Below are positions 50,479 to 60,773 of a DNA stretch of 64,000 nt, one piece after another. Source of the DNA: Flavobacterium sp. TR2 (GTDB taxonomy: Bacteria; Bacteroidota; Bacteroidia; Flavobacteriales; Flavobacteriaceae); contig NZ_CP104307.1 in the NCBI RefSeq assembly GCF_025252405.1, positions 4,092,001 to 4,156,000 of the forward strand, written 5' to 3'. Position 1 is the stretch's first letter; every line of letters begins with the position of its first letter. A program made the translations under genes and the position numbers. The notes below the pieces were generated by a model that was not told the origin of the DNA, ran no database searches, and was given only the letters and a program-made list of their open reading frames with translations.

Positions 50479-50508
50479 AAACCCGATAACTCTCCAGCTA
50501 TCGGGTTT
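50479..50508. terminator. Intrinsic terminator of the PUL operon
   Basis: AAACCCGATA-ACTCTCCAGC-TATCGGGTTT, a perfect 10-bp stem with A/T runs, between the convergent 49157 gene and the GH97 gene. Confidence 0.85.
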
Positions 50509-50559
50509 ATTGCCAAACTTAAACTTACTTAACTTAACTCAAAATAAAACTTAACTAAT

Positions 50560-52578
50560 TTATTTTTCGATCGGAGTGAATTTTACTGCTGTTCCTCCGC
50601 CAGCTGCCAATTTGATATCTAAAACGGTTTTGCTGTTTACTTTTTGTTTAGAGATTGTAACCGGATACGGATTTGTTTTATAATTTGCTCCTGGTCCGTC
50701 TGCGTAGATTTCGGCTTCGTATTCTTTGTTTTTATCCAAGAATGAAAGCGTTACTTTTAAGTCTCTTGCATTTCTATTGGTAATCGATCCTAAATACCAG
50801 TTTTTCTCGTCCCAATCTTTACGAGCAATTGTTGTGTAATCTCCAATTTTAGAATCTAAAACTTTAGTGTCTGACCAAGTGCAAGGCACATCTTTTATGA
50901 ATTGGAATTCTGGCTTGCCTTCATAATTTTCAGGCAAATCTGAAGCCATTTGCAGGGGACTGAAAATAATTACGTACAATGCCAATTGATTTGCCAACGT
51001 TGTCTGCACTTTTGCTCCAGAAGGTGTTTTGTAATCAAAATTGAAGTTTCCAGGCGTATAATCAAACGGACCTGAAAGCATTCTCGTAAATGGCAGTGTT
51101 GTTAAATGCTCTGGCGTATTTCCTCCATCTACAGACCATGCGTTATACTCTTGTCCGCGACCGCCTTCTTGCGACATAAAATTCGGATAGGTACGCTGCA
51201 ATCCTGTTCCTTTCATCGGCTCGTGATTATCAATCATAATATGATATTTAGCGGCCGTCTCGATTACTTTTCTATAATGACGTGCTCCATACTGGCTGTC
51301 ATGCCATTCTTTTTTGTCCAAATATTTATTTACATAACCCGTCTTTACTGAGTTTACCCCCATTTTCTGATACAGTTTAAAAGCATCTTCCAACTGATTT
51401 TCATAGTTTTTGGTTGCTCCAGCCGTTTCATGATGTCCGATTAAACGAACATTTTTTATGGCTGCATATTTGGTGATTTCTTCCAAATTAAAATCTGGAT
51501 AGGCTTTTACGAAACTAAACGCAGAACCGTCTGCTGTCCAGTCGCCATCCCAGCCTTCATTCCATCCTTCAACTAAAACTCCATCAAAACCATTTTTCGC
51601 AGCAAAATCGATGTACTCTTTTGTGTTTTTGGTTGTTGCGCCGTGTTTTGGCCCTTGCCCCCAAGTGTATTTTTCTAAATGCATTCCCCACCAGATTCCG
51701 ATATATTTGGATGGCGTGATCCAAGATAAATCTTCAATTTTTGAAGGTTCGTTTAGATTTAACATAATAGTTGAAGTTGCTACTTCACCAGGATTTTTAC
51801 CTACTACAATGGTTCTCCAAGGCGTTTTAAAAGGTGTTTCTGCATACACTTTTACACCATCTGCCCACGGCACTAAATCACTTTTATACTGCTTGTCTGT
51901 AGTTTTTAAAAGCGTCATTGAGGCAAAATCTGTTAGGTTGGCTTCATGAATGGCTACATACAATTTGTCTTTAGTTTCAAAAGTTGCCGGGGTATTGATA
52001 GTATCAGTTTTACTCATTAAGGTTTTACGGTATTCGCTTTCGTAATAACTGTTTTCGCGATGAACAGGAATCCACCAAACGTCATTGTTATCTTTGAAAG
52101 TAAATTGAGTCACTTCATTAGAGATCTTGACCTTCCCTAAATGAGGCTGTTTTGGAAATTCATAACGAAATCCGACACCATCGTCAAAAACTCTAAAAAT
52201 GATATCCACTAGACGCTCTTCGCCTTTTGCTTCTTTTAGGTGAACAATCAGTTCGTTATGATGGTCTCGCACTTTTTTGAATTCGCCCCAAGGCTGCTCC
52301 CAAGTTTCATCTTTCGTTTTTTCTTCTGTCGAAACAACTTCAAAACCGTCTGTCATTTTGGCTAATCCTTGAAATTCAAATCCCATAAGAGAAGGTTCAA
52401 TAACCGATTTTCCGTTAGAAGAAAAACTATATTGAGGCTGTCCAGAAGGCGTTAATTCAAAAGTTAATTCAGAGATTTTTTCAGGAGAACTGATTTTATA
52501 CGTTTTTTTAGTACTGCAAGCCATAACCAGCATTAATGCTAAAGCCACAAGACAGTATCTATATTTTCTGTTTTTCAT
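50560..52578 (-). CDS. GH97 family glycoside hydrolase (SusB-like) lipoprotein
   Basis: A 672-aa protein, lipobox LVMAC (C21). The GH97 N-terminal beta domain (KISELTFELTPSGQPQYSFS) leads to the (beta/alpha)8 barrel: YIGIWWGMHLEKYTWGQGPKHG, FDGVLVEGWNEGWDGD and IMIDNHEPMKGTGLQRTYPNFMSQEGGRGQEYNAW. The glutamates in NHEPMKG and QEGGRGQEYNAW fit the inverting, SusB-type subgroup that acts on alpha-glucosides, rather than the retaining alpha-galactosidases. It is the last gene of a six-gene leftward polysaccharide-utilisation operon. Confidence 0.92.
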   Translation of the reverse strand: MKNRKYRYCLVALALMLVMACSTKKTYKISSPEKISELTFELTPSGQPQYSFSSNGKSVIEPSLMGFEFQGLAKMTDGFEVVSTEEKTKDETWEQPWGEFKKVRDHHNELIVHLKEAKGEERLVDIIFRVFDDGVGFRYEFPKQPHLGKVKISNEVTQFTFKDNNDVWWIPVHRENSYYESEYRKTLMSKTDTINTPATFETKDKLYVAIHEANLTDFASMTLLKTTDKQYKSDLVPWADGVKVYAETPFKTPWRTIVVGKNPGEVATSTIMLNLNEPSKIEDLSWITPSKYIGIWWGMHLEKYTWGQGPKHGATTKNTKEYIDFAAKNGFDGVLVEGWNEGWDGDWTADGSAFSFVKAYPDFNLEEITKYAAIKNVRLIGHHETAGATKNYENQLEDAFKLYQKMGVNSVKTGYVNKYLDKKEWHDSQYGARHYRKVIETAAKYHIMIDNHEPMKGTGLQRTYPNFMSQEGGRGQEYNAWSVDGGNTPEHLTTLPFTRMLSGPFDYTPGNFNFDYKTPSGAKVQTTLANQLALYVIIFSPLQMASDLPENYEGKPEFQFIKDVPCTWSDTKVLDSKIGDYTTIARKDWDEKNWYLGSITNRNARDLKVTLSFLDKNKEYEAEIYADGPGANYKTNPYPVTISKQKVNSKTVLDIKLAAGGGTAVKFTPIEK

Positions 52579-52603
52579 TATTTAAATTGTATTAATTACC
52601 GCT

Positions 52604-53848
52604 CTATTTTATTTCGCTTATTACTTGTTTTGCTTTTGCTGGCTGCATCGAAACAAAATAATTAAACGCTTGGTCGAGTTTTTTCTGTATTTCGACATTT
52701 CCCTTTTTCTGTACGCGTAAATCATACAATTTGCTGATGTCAGGAAATACGCTTTCGGTGTTTTTTACGCCCGAAAACGTTTTTATTTTTTCTATAAAAG
52801 AGTAACCAAATTCAACTGTTGGTTCCATCATTGTACCCTCTCCGAAATCATTCCACGTAATCAGCTGCAGGTAATTTACATTGGCATTTTTAGCTAGAGC
52901 AAGCGTTTCATCTAGCGTTGCACCGTTATTGTGTTCAATCGTCCAGCCGATCGCAGCACCGCCTCCGCCTTGGGCATAAAAATCTTTAAAACCAGGATAA
53001 GCACTTCCCATTGCTACGCTCAATTTTGGTTTGGTATTGGTATAAAAATTTGTCAGATAGCTATTGTCTTTATATACCCATGCATATTCGCCAGAAGCAT
53101 TTTCTCCTGCTTTTGCAGAATGATCCCAAAGTGTGAGAAAAGTCGGTTTTGCAGTCAAAGTATTAAAGACATTTGTCCATTCTGCAGGAGTCTCTAGCAC
53201 GATTGGTCCAAAATTCATTAAGAGCGGTTTGCCATTAATTTTGATATAATTAGCATCAGAAAAATAATTATTCTGCACATAAGCTAAATCTGTTTTTGCT
53301 GCACTGGTTACCGAAATTGCTTTTCCTGCATTGACAACATTGGTCAGAAATCGGTCTTCGTATACAATGGCATATTCCAAACCTACTTTATCAAGCATTT
53401 CAATAAGCTGATCTGTATTTTCTTTAACCATTCTGTAATCATTTACGTCGTAAGTGCCGTACCAATCGATCAAAATTCCATCGATTCCTGAATATTTCAT
53501 CAATAGCAAATGATTTTCGATCACATTTTTATCTCCTGAGTGATAAGGCCCAATCAGCGGATAATAATAAGATGCAATTTCTCTTCGGCCGTTTGCTCCT
53601 ACGTTGTTCGGATTTTTGTTTGCCATCGTCCAATGATATCCCCATTTTTTATCGGCACTGCTTTCGTTGGTTTCAAACCACGGCATATAGTGCATATAAA
53701 TTTTGGTGCTGTTGGTTTTCTCAATCGCAACAGGTGCTGTTTTTTCTGGTTCTATAGGTTTGTCCGAGCCTTTGTCATCGCTGCTGCAGCTGGCAGCCAT
53801 CACAATGCTCATCAAACCAAAAACCAACGATGTGATATATCTTTTCAT
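52604..53848 (-). CDS. GH71/GH99-like glycoside hydrolase lipoprotein
   Basis: A 414-aa protein, lipobox ASC (C21), linker CSSDDKGSDKPIEPEKTAPV. The catalytic domain opens IYMHYMPWFETNESSADKKW and has HLLLMKYSGIDGILIDWYGTYD (about 108-129) and a late QLITWNDFGEGTMMEPT, a pattern of the GH71/GH99-like clan used by Bacteroidota. It resembles endo-acting enzymes on alpha-glucans or alpha-mannans; the exact family needs a profile search. It is 25 bases before the GH97 gene, in the same operon. Confidence 0.82.
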   Translation of the reverse strand: MKRYITSLVFGLMSIVMAASCSSDDKGSDKPIEPEKTAPVAIEKTNSTKIYMHYMPWFETNESSADKKWGYHWTMANKNPNNVGANGRREIASYYYPLIGPYHSGDKNVIENHLLLMKYSGIDGILIDWYGTYDVNDYRMVKENTDQLIEMLDKVGLEYAIVYEDRFLTNVVNAGKAISVTSAAKTDLAYVQNNYFSDANYIKINGKPLLMNFGPIVLETPAEWTNVFNTLTAKPTFLTLWDHSAKAGENASGEYAWVYKDNSYLTNFYTNTKPKLSVAMGSAYPGFKDFYAQGGGGAAIGWTIEHNNGATLDETLALAKNANVNYLQLITWNDFGEGTMMEPTVEFGYSFIEKIKTFSGVKNTESVFPDISKLYDLRVQKKGNVEIQKKLDQAFNYFVSMQPAKAKQVISEIK

Positions 53849-53880
53849 ATTGAGATACTATTTTATTTATACTTAATAAT

Positions 53881-54000
53881 TTAAACACATAGAAACATAG
53901 CTTTTGAAACTTCGAAAAAGGCGTTTCTCTCACATAAACACACATAGAGTTTCTTTCCTCCTTCTTTTTACACATAAAAACCTATGTTTCTATGTGTTAA
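53881..54000. repeat. Nested-palindrome intergenic element, copy C
   Basis: AACACATAGAAACATAG and CTATGTTTCTATGTGTT arms, with a reverse-oriented inner AAAAAGGCGTTTC (the complement of GAAACGCCTTTTT). It fills half of the 248-base gap between susD and the GH71/GH99-like gene, the only long gap in the operon. Confidence 0.85.
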
Positions 54001-54096
54001 ATATATTTTAGCACTTTAGAATCTATTTAATGTAAATATTTAAAAACATATCAGCCTTCCACGACTAACCAACATGGAAGACTGACATTTAATAAC

Positions 54097-55602
54097 CTAA
54101 TACCCAGGATTCTGTTTTAGGTTTTTGTTTGTAGTTAAAACGGTACTCGGAATTGGGAAAATTGCTCTGTATTTTTCCGTTGTGCCTTTTGACCACCATG
54201 GCTCGAAGAATGTTCCGAAACGAATGTTGTCTGTTCTTCTTCTTCCTTCAAATGTGAATTCTTTCAATAACTCTTGATCAATAAATTTAAGGTCAATTGT
54301 TGTTGGCAATTCTTCACCTGCGCGAGATGCAACTTGCTGTACAAATGGTCTTGCTAAGTCTGGAGAACCCAAACGAACATAACATTCTGCTTGCATCATT
54401 AAGATTTCTGCATAACGAATTAACACAAAATCGTGATCACGCTCCCATTGCTCCCCTGCTTTCATTTCGTATTTATGCAAACGAACTCCTTCATTTTCTT
54501 TTGCATCTTCAAGACTTGTTAGATTCTCTGTATAAGTAAGAGGCTCTCCGTTACTCATGATAATTACACTTCCTGTCGCAAGATTGATCTGATCGCCTTC
54601 TAGCATACATTTTTTTCTTTTGTCTGTATCTGCAAAAGAAGAATAAACTCCTGGCTGCGCGCACATTCCGTTTGCGCTCCAAGGATAATTATTTGGAATT
54701 GCAGAAATAGCTAGATTTTGACTGTAATGGCAAGACATTGAGTTCATGTAGTTTCCAACTGTTCCTGCTTTTGAATCGTAAGGAATTGCAAAAATAATTT
54801 CAGGAGAAGTTTGATTTTCTGTCACGAAATTGGCAAAGAAGTCTGGTGTCAAGCTGTATCCTGTGATTTTCTGGCATATGTTAATACAATCTTGCCAACG
54901 TGGCTGGCCAATAAACGCTTCTGAATTAAGATACAATCTAGCCAAAACAGCATACGCAACATTTCTAGTCATTTTAGAATACACCACATTTGGATTTAAA
55001 TGCGGAATAGCGTCTGTCAATTCTTTTTCAACAAAATCATAAACTTGTTTTCTTGTTGAATTGGTCGGAAGATCTGTATCTTCAAAATTGGTTACAATTG
55101 GCACATTTCCGAATAAATCTAAAAGATTGTAATAGTAATATGCTCTAAGCGCTTTTAATTCGGCAAAAATCGGTTCTTTCGATTTATCGCTTAAAGATGA
55201 TTTATTGATTTGATAGATAATTGCATTGATTTTAGCGATTCCGGTATAGTTGTAACGCCAAGCCGAAAGAATCATTCTATTATCTGATTTCCAAGTATGC
55301 TTTTGCGCATCTTGGTATTGTCCTCCATCGTACCAGTTTGTACCTCTTGTCGGAATTGTAGCTTCGTCTGAAACTACTTCATTCAAAAAGAAAACATATT
55401 CGCAAGTTGGATAATTATTTGAGATATCATCTTTGAATCCTCTCAATGAAGAGTATGCTCCACCTACCAGCGCATCAACTTCTTTGGTTGTATTTCCGAA
55501 ATTTCCATCTTCTACCTGATCATACAGCTGCTCGTTCAAATCAGTACAAGATACCGTAAAAAGCATGCTTAAAAGTATTGCTGCTGTTATTTTGATTTTC
55601 AT
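54097..55602 (-). CDS. SusD/RagB-family nutrient-binding outer-membrane lipoprotein
   Basis: A 501-aa SusD-type protein. Signal with lipobox TVSC (C19) followed by CTDLNEQLYDQVEDGNFGNTT. The SusD-like tetratricopeptide parts include AELKALRAYYYYNLLDLFGNVPIV (about 148-171), and the C-terminus has the RagB pattern FVLIRYAEILMMQAECYVRLG and NLKQNPGY. It is the surface glycan-binding partner of the SusC channel 28 bases upstream. Confidence 0.95.
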   Translation of the reverse strand: MKIKITAAILLSMLFTVSCTDLNEQLYDQVEDGNFGNTTKEVDALVGGAYSSLRGFKDDISNNYPTCEYVFFLNEVVSDEATIPTRGTNWYDGGQYQDAQKHTWKSDNRMILSAWRYNYTGIAKINAIIYQINKSSLSDKSKEPIFAELKALRAYYYYNLLDLFGNVPIVTNFEDTDLPTNSTRKQVYDFVEKELTDAIPHLNPNVVYSKMTRNVAYAVLARLYLNSEAFIGQPRWQDCINICQKITGYSLTPDFFANFVTENQTSPEIIFAIPYDSKAGTVGNYMNSMSCHYSQNLAISAIPNNYPWSANGMCAQPGVYSSFADTDKRKKCMLEGDQINLATGSVIIMSNGEPLTYTENLTSLEDAKENEGVRLHKYEMKAGEQWERDHDFVLIRYAEILMMQAECYVRLGSPDLARPFVQQVASRAGEELPTTIDLKFIDQELLKEFTFEGRRRTDNIRFGTFFEPWWSKGTTEKYRAIFPIPSTVLTTNKNLKQNPGY

Positions 55603-55630
55603 TGTTAATATTTTTTGGTTATCAATTCGC

Positions 55631-58600
55631 TTAGTTATTCAGCGTAAAATTTAATCCAACAGAAATAGTAGTTGGTCGAGGATAATTGTTGTATCTATCA
55701 ATTCCAGGAGCTGCCAAACCAGTTTGATCCATTACTCCAGTCTGGCCAATTCCGTCCTGAGCATTTAAACCAATCTCTGGATCTACACCTTTGTAACCTG
55801 TAATTACAAATAAGTTTTCTCCCATTACATACATTCTAACTTTTGATTTTTTGTATTTTAATGGTAAAGTGTAACCAAAAGTTAAGGTCTGAAGTCTAAA
55901 GAAAGAAGCATCTTCGATCCAGTAATCAGAATACTTAGGCGCAGAAGTGATGCCGCTGCTTAAGAAAGCATCTGGCACATTATAAGCTGGCAATCTAGTC
56001 GGATCGTTCAGCATCATGTTTGTCGCGTTCAACGCTTTTTGTCCAAACATTCCGTATCCTGAAAGTCCAAGATCAAAATTTCCGTAAGTAAAATTCATTC
56101 CGATACCTAATGTCAAATCTGGCTGAATGTTTCCTAAATCTGTTTTGTCAGCATCAACCAAAGCACTTTCATCTACTACTTGTCCTGCAGCATTGTAATA
56201 CTGTATTTTTCCATTAGGATCTAAACCTGCGTTTTTGAATCCCCAGAAAGTTCCAACAGGATATCCTTCGGCAATAATTTGAGAATACTGTCCAGACATA
56301 CCTGCCAGACCATGAAGAGATCCGCTGTAGATAACATCTGTTTTATAAGTTGGATTCGAAAGTTTTTCAATTTTCTGAACGTTGTGCCCAAGCGTTAAAT
56401 TAGCATTCCAATTGAATTTATCTCCTCTGATAATGTCAGCATTCAAAGTTAACTCTACCCCTTTGTTTGACATTTCTCCAACGTTTGCCAGCATTGTTCC
56501 TACTAAATATGGCGGCTGAGGCACTTCGTAAGTATATAACAAATCTCTTGTTGTTTTAGAATACCATTCGAAAGATCCTGTAATTCTGTTGAAGAGACCA
56601 AAATCAAAACCAATATTAACCTGCTCTGTAGACTCCCATTTCAAATCGGGATTTGGGTTTTGTTTTGGAGAATAAGCCAAGCTCCAAGTTTTAGTAACTG
56701 GATCGTAGTAGCTGTCGCTTCCAACTCCTAAGATAGAAAGCGATTTGTACTCCCCAATTCCGTCTTGGTTTCCTGTAATCCCCCAACCTACTCTTAATTT
56801 TAAGTTGTCTAACCATCCTTTTGAAGATTCCATAAATTCTTCATTAGAAACTCTCCAAGCAGCAGACGCAGACGGGAAAGTTCCCCATTTATTATTTTCT
56901 CCAAAACGGCTTGATCCGTCACGTCTTACTGTTGCTGTCAATAAATATTTTCCATCGTAGCCATAGTTAGCACGGGCATAAAAAGACACTAAATTTGATT
57001 TTCCTTTGTATGAATACACATCGCTTAAACGATAGTTGTAACCAGCTCCTAAATTATTGTAGCTGAAAGCATCTGTTACAAATCCGCCTCTCTGTGCTCC
57101 AAAACCTTCGTAGATATTTTCAAGATAAGAATAACCAGCCAAAGCGCTAATATTATGCTTGTCGATAATCTTGCTGTAATTTACATAAAGCTCTCCTTGT
57201 GCATTTGTGTATTCTGCGTAAGTTCTTTGTGCAAAACCTCCTTCAGTCTGTCCTTCCATAACTGCATAAGATGGTTTGTAAGTTCCTCCTTTTACCGCAT
57301 TGTGCTCTAACGAAATATTTGCAGTGGCAGTAAAGTCATTCAAGAATTTCACATCAGTTTTAAAATAGCCTAAAAGTCTGTGTCTTTCGTTGTCAAAAGT
57401 TCTGTTGGTTAAAATCTCAACTGGATTTTGGTAAAGGTTTCCTGTTACAACACTAAAATTTCCATCTGCATCGTAAACCGGAATTGTTGGATTTAAGTTG
57501 TAAGCTCTTTCAAAAATTCTGTAATCAATTGGGTGCCATTTGTCAATGTTTGCAAATAATCCCATATCAAATTTCACTTCTTTGTTGTCTCCCAAAAATT
57601 GGTAGGCGCTAACATTTCCGCTTAATCTTTCTAAGCCAGATTTTTTAATAACCCCTTCATTGTTTAGGTAAGAAAGTGAAGTTCTAAAACCACTGTCTGC
57701 TTTTCCAGAATTGATGCTCAAAGTATGGGACTGAGAAATTGCAGTCTGCTCGATTGCTTTCTGCCAGTTTGTATTTGCACCGTAATCAACAGCATCAGCA
57801 ATTCCGTTCTGGCGAACATATCCTCTCCATTGGTTTGCAGATAATAAATCTAAGTTGTCATTTACATATCCTACACTAGATAAGCCGCTGTACACTACAG
57901 AAACTCCTTTTGTCCCCGATTTTGTTGTAATCATGATTACCCCATTTGCTCCTCGAGAACCGTAAATTGCAGTTGCCGAAGCATCTTTAAGAACGTCAAC
58001 CGACTTAATGTCTGAAGGTTGAACCACGTTAATATCAACACCAGCAATTCCATCCACAACGATTAGCGGACTGTTGCTTGCTGTTAAGGAAGTTCCTCCA
58101 CGAAGACGGATTGTAGAACCCGCTGCCGGGTCTCCAGAAGGGCGAATAATATTTAATCCCGCTACTTTTCCTTGCAGCACCTGCTCTGTCGAAGAAATAG
58201 TTCCTTTTACTAAATCATCTGCTCCAACTGTAGAAATGGCTCCAGTCAAATCTGCTTTTCTCACTTTTCCGTAACCCACAGAAACCACTTGAACCTCAGC
58301 TAAACTATATCCATCATTTTGCAGACGCACTTCAACATTAGCAGTACTTCCCGTAATCTGGATTTTTTGTGTTGTCGATCCTATAAACGAAACTTCAATT
58401 GCACCTCCTACGGCTACCTGAAGACTGAATTTACCATCAAAATCTGTTGTAGTTCCGTTTTTTGTTCCTACTTCAATGATAGAAGCTCCCGGCAATACCG
58501 TACCCGTATTGTCATAAACGGTTCCTGAGATTTGTTTTTTCGTCTGCGCGAATGTGCCAGCAGAAAGAAAAAGCATAAAAATCATCAATACCGCTCCTTT

Positions 58601-58648
58601 AGCAGTCCACATTTGATGCAGGACGCTTTTTGTATTTTTACTATTCAT
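55631..58648 (-). CDS. SusC/RagA-family TonB-dependent outer-membrane receptor
   Basis: A 1005-aa protein. After a long signal-type N-terminus (MLFLSAGTFAQ about 26-35), a carboxypeptidase-regulatory-like domain (KKQISGTVYDNTGTVLPGAS) precedes the plug (VLQGKVAGLNIIRPSGDPAAGSTIRLRGG and PLIVVDGIAG) and the 22-strand barrel, ending TTISVGLNFTLNN. It imports glycan fragments with SusD. It follows the 360-aa secreted protein gene by 28 bases. Confidence 0.96.
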   Translation of the reverse strand: MNSKNTKSVLHQMWTAKGAVLMIFMLFLSAGTFAQTKKQISGTVYDNTGTVLPGASIIEVGTKNGTTTDFDGKFSLQVAVGGAIEVSFIGSTTQKIQITGSTANVEVRLQNDGYSLAEVQVVSVGYGKVRKADLTGAISTVGADDLVKGTISSTEQVLQGKVAGLNIIRPSGDPAAGSTIRLRGGTSLTASNSPLIVVDGIAGVDINVVQPSDIKSVDVLKDASATAIYGSRGANGVIMITTKSGTKGVSVVYSGLSSVGYVNDNLDLLSANQWRGYVRQNGIADAVDYGANTNWQKAIEQTAISQSHTLSINSGKADSGFRTSLSYLNNEGVIKKSGLERLSGNVSAYQFLGDNKEVKFDMGLFANIDKWHPIDYRIFERAYNLNPTIPVYDADGNFSVVTGNLYQNPVEILTNRTFDNERHRLLGYFKTDVKFLNDFTATANISLEHNAVKGGTYKPSYAVMEGQTEGGFAQRTYAEYTNAQGELYVNYSKIIDKHNISALAGYSYLENIYEGFGAQRGGFVTDAFSYNNLGAGYNYRLSDVYSYKGKSNLVSFYARANYGYDGKYLLTATVRRDGSSRFGENNKWGTFPSASAAWRVSNEEFMESSKGWLDNLKLRVGWGITGNQDGIGEYKSLSILGVGSDSYYDPVTKTWSLAYSPKQNPNPDLKWESTEQVNIGFDFGLFNRITGSFEWYSKTTRDLLYTYEVPQPPYLVGTMLANVGEMSNKGVELTLNADIIRGDKFNWNANLTLGHNVQKIEKLSNPTYKTDVIYSGSLHGLAGMSGQYSQIIAEGYPVGTFWGFKNAGLDPNGKIQYYNAAGQVVDESALVDADKTDLGNIQPDLTLGIGMNFTYGNFDLGLSGYGMFGQKALNATNMMLNDPTRLPAYNVPDAFLSSGITSAPKYSDYWIEDASFFRLQTLTFGYTLPLKYKKSKVRMYVMGENLFVITGYKGVDPEIGLNAQDGIGQTGVMDQTGLAAPGIDRYNNYPRPTTISVGLNFTLNN

Positions 58649-58676
58649 TAGAATTGGTGTTTTAATTTAATAGTGA

Positions 58677-59759
58677 TTATTTATCTAAAGTTTTAAGCGG
58701 AATCGTCGTATCCGAAATCGTTTTGTCTTTATTGTCTTTTACCAAAACGTGGATTTCACTTAAATTTGGAACTCCGTTTAGTTCTGAAACCAGATTGACA
58801 AAACCTTTAATTTCTGCAGTTCCTCCAGTAAACTCACCAGAAATTGTCTTTGGTCCAGCGGTAATTGTGTAAAGCAATTTGTTTACACCCGCCTCATTAT
58901 TTTTTCTTGACATCCCAAGAAAATCTTTTTGGCTGATTTGCGATGGAAAGAAAGCAAAACTTGGCGGCGGCGGCGGAATAAATTCTCCTGCATAAATAAC
59001 CTGATCGCCAGAATTTGCTGTCCAATTCTCTGCTACCATTAGGAAATTTATCTTTTCCATTACAAAATCATCCGGTGCATTAAAATATTGCTTAGGAATA
59101 AAATCCATTTTATAAAAACCGTTGCCTAAGTCTTTTAATTTTGTTTTTGCAGCAACATCTGGTTTAGCAGCTTCGTACATTTGCTGAATAGCCCAGTCAT
59201 TTAATCCACCATGCATATGCACACTAGGCGTGCCAGCAAAGGCAGGGTTAAGATTTGCATTAAACAAAATACTTATCGGTTTATCAATTAAAGGTTTTGA
59301 TGGGTATGGTCTAAACAATTCGCCAGAAGTATAAAATGACGAGAAATCAGTGTACGCTACATTGGCAACATCACTCTGTTTAGATCCGTTTTTATTTTTT
59401 AATCGAAACCAAAATCCGTCGCTCTTAGCGATTTGCTCAGGTGTTTTAGAAAAATAAACGGTTGGAGTTAGAGTAAAACTCCAGATTTTGTTTCCTTCAT
59501 ATTTCAGTTTGGCAAAATCTGAAGAATTTTCCCAGTGACCCGCGTCTGGTTCAGATGGAGACCAGATCCAGATGTATAAATCTTCTGTTTCTGCAAATGT
59601 CGATGCAGACATATCAAAATACCACGTAACCTGTTCATCATATTTGTACACAACAGGAAATGATGATATTGGCCCTACAGCTCCAGCGGCTTCTTGTGCC
59701 ATAATAAAATTAGGAGCCATCAACAAGGCAAGTAAAATTGTATATATAAACTTTTTCAT
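58677..59759 (-). CDS. Secreted PUL surface protein, SusE/F-like position
   Basis: A 360-aa protein with a signal peptide (MKKFIYTILLALLMAPNFIMAQ). Two beta-rich Ig-like blocks are suggested: EQVTWYFDMSASTFAETEDLYIWIWSPSEPDAGHW (about 43-77) and KPLIDKPISILFNANLNPAFAGTPSVHMHGGLND. Aromatic side chains such as W47, W66 and W75 suit glycan binding. No catalytic motif is recognised. It lies between the DUF5004 lipoprotein and SusC, so it is likely a surface or periplasmic carbohydrate-binding part of the locus. Confidence 0.7.
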   Translation of the reverse strand: MKKFIYTILLALLMAPNFIMAQEAAGAVGPISSFPVVYKYDEQVTWYFDMSASTFAETEDLYIWIWSPSEPDAGHWENSSDFAKLKYEGNKIWSFTLTPTVYFSKTPEQIAKSDGFWFRLKNKNGSKQSDVANVAYTDFSSFYTSGELFRPYPSKPLIDKPISILFNANLNPAFAGTPSVHMHGGLNDWAIQQMYEAAKPDVAAKTKLKDLGNGFYKMDFIPKQYFNAPDDFVMEKINFLMVAENWTANSGDQVIYAGEFIPPPPPSFAFFPSQISQKDFLGMSRKNNEAGVNKLLYTITAGPKTISGEFTGGTAEIKGFVNLVSELNGVPNLSEIHVLVKDNKDKTISDTTIPLKTLDK

Positions 59760-59767
59760 ATTACTTT

Positions 59768-60289
59768 TTAATTAATAGCATTTAATTTAAACACATAGGA
59801 CACAAAATCTACACCTCCAGAAGAATGCGCCAATTGAATCTGCATTTCCTTGTTTTTACCAGGAACCGAAATCAGCCTCAACTCATCTGTTTTCTGCGTT
59901 TTTTGCGCATCGCTGTACAAATAGATTTTTGTTCCAACACCGTTGGTCGGCTGAAAATCTGAGCTTAATGCCCAATACCCTTTTGGAGCAAATAACGGAG
60001 GGACATCTCCTGTTACTTCATAACTTGTTGGGTTGTTCTTATCGTCTACGTTAAATTTGATTTTAAAATCTTCGTAGTTAAAATAAGTACTCAAGTTTTC
60101 TTCGTTTGGTTCGATCTTATTTGCTTTCGCAACTTCATCTACCATTTTCAGATTTGTTAATCCCCAATTTCCATTTACTTTTTCATAAAGGGTAATCGGT
60201 TCTACGTAGCTTCCGTCATCTGTGTTATCGCATCCGATTACAAAAAAACACATCATAAAAGCTAACCAATAAAGACTTTTACATTTCAT
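59768..60289 (-). CDS. DUF5004 family lipoprotein, first gene of the PUL
   Basis: A 173-aa lipoprotein, lipobox VIGC (C20). The mature part begins CDNTDDGSYVEPITLYEKVNGNWGLTNLKMVDE, the DUF5004 pattern, with a lipocalin-like beta structure and a C-terminal strand VDFVSYVFKLNAIN. Such proteins accompany Sus-type systems and may bind glycan. It overlaps no gene; the next starts 8 bases downstream. Confidence 0.8.
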   Translation of the reverse strand: MKCKSLYWLAFMMCFFVIGCDNTDDGSYVEPITLYEKVNGNWGLTNLKMVDEVAKANKIEPNEENLSTYFNYEDFKIKFNVDDKNNPTSYEVTGDVPPLFAPKGYWALSSDFQPTNGVGTKIYLYSDAQKTQKTDELRLISVPGKNKEMQIQLAHSSGGVDFVSYVFKLNAIN

Positions 60290-60773
60290 AAATTTTTGGT
60301 TTTCGTTAGTTTGTTATCCCCTTCAAAAGGATACAGCGAAACTAGACCTTAAATAAATCCTAAAAAAAAAATCCGAGAAAAATCAAGATGAAATTCAAGC
60401 AATAAAAAACACAAATAACTAACAATCAATTATTTATATTTTTACAGAGAAGTAAAAAATCAAGACGCTGTTTAGATGAAAATGGGCCGTTTTTTAATGG
60501 TAAAAATGACAATATGTAAAATAATGAGCATATTTTTTTCACTATGCATATATATAAATGGTTTTTATTGTATAATTGCAAATAAATTACCTGTTTTTAA
60601 CATTTACAGCTTATTTTCAGTCAGAAAATCCCCTTCTAAAGCAATGTTATTAAACAATTTACAAGATTCTAAAAAAACAGGTTTAGCTTAATCTCAAACT
60701 TATTCTTAATTTTAAAACGAATTAACTAATTATATCTATCAATCAACCTTTCTCCCTAAACCAAAATAAAATC
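60290..60773. other. Divergent intergenic region between the PUL and its regulator
   Basis: AT-rich and gene-free. A TTATTTG stretch near 60415 on the minus strand is a weak -7 candidate for the PUL; no clean TAnnTTTG box was found. A 71-codon frame from 60476 has no plausible start signal or family and is not accepted. Possible regulator-binding repeats were not obvious. Confidence 0.4.

Noticed and set aside
50280..50532. Two overlapping frames rich in ALRFIKS and NFAGFAFYK
   Set aside because: They translate the AACTTTGCG low-complexity repeats; no codon constraint and no start signal.
60476..60691. A 71-codon plus-strand frame in the PUL-regulator gap
   Set aside because: AT-rich, no recognisable family, and it lies in the promoter region of two divergent transcripts.
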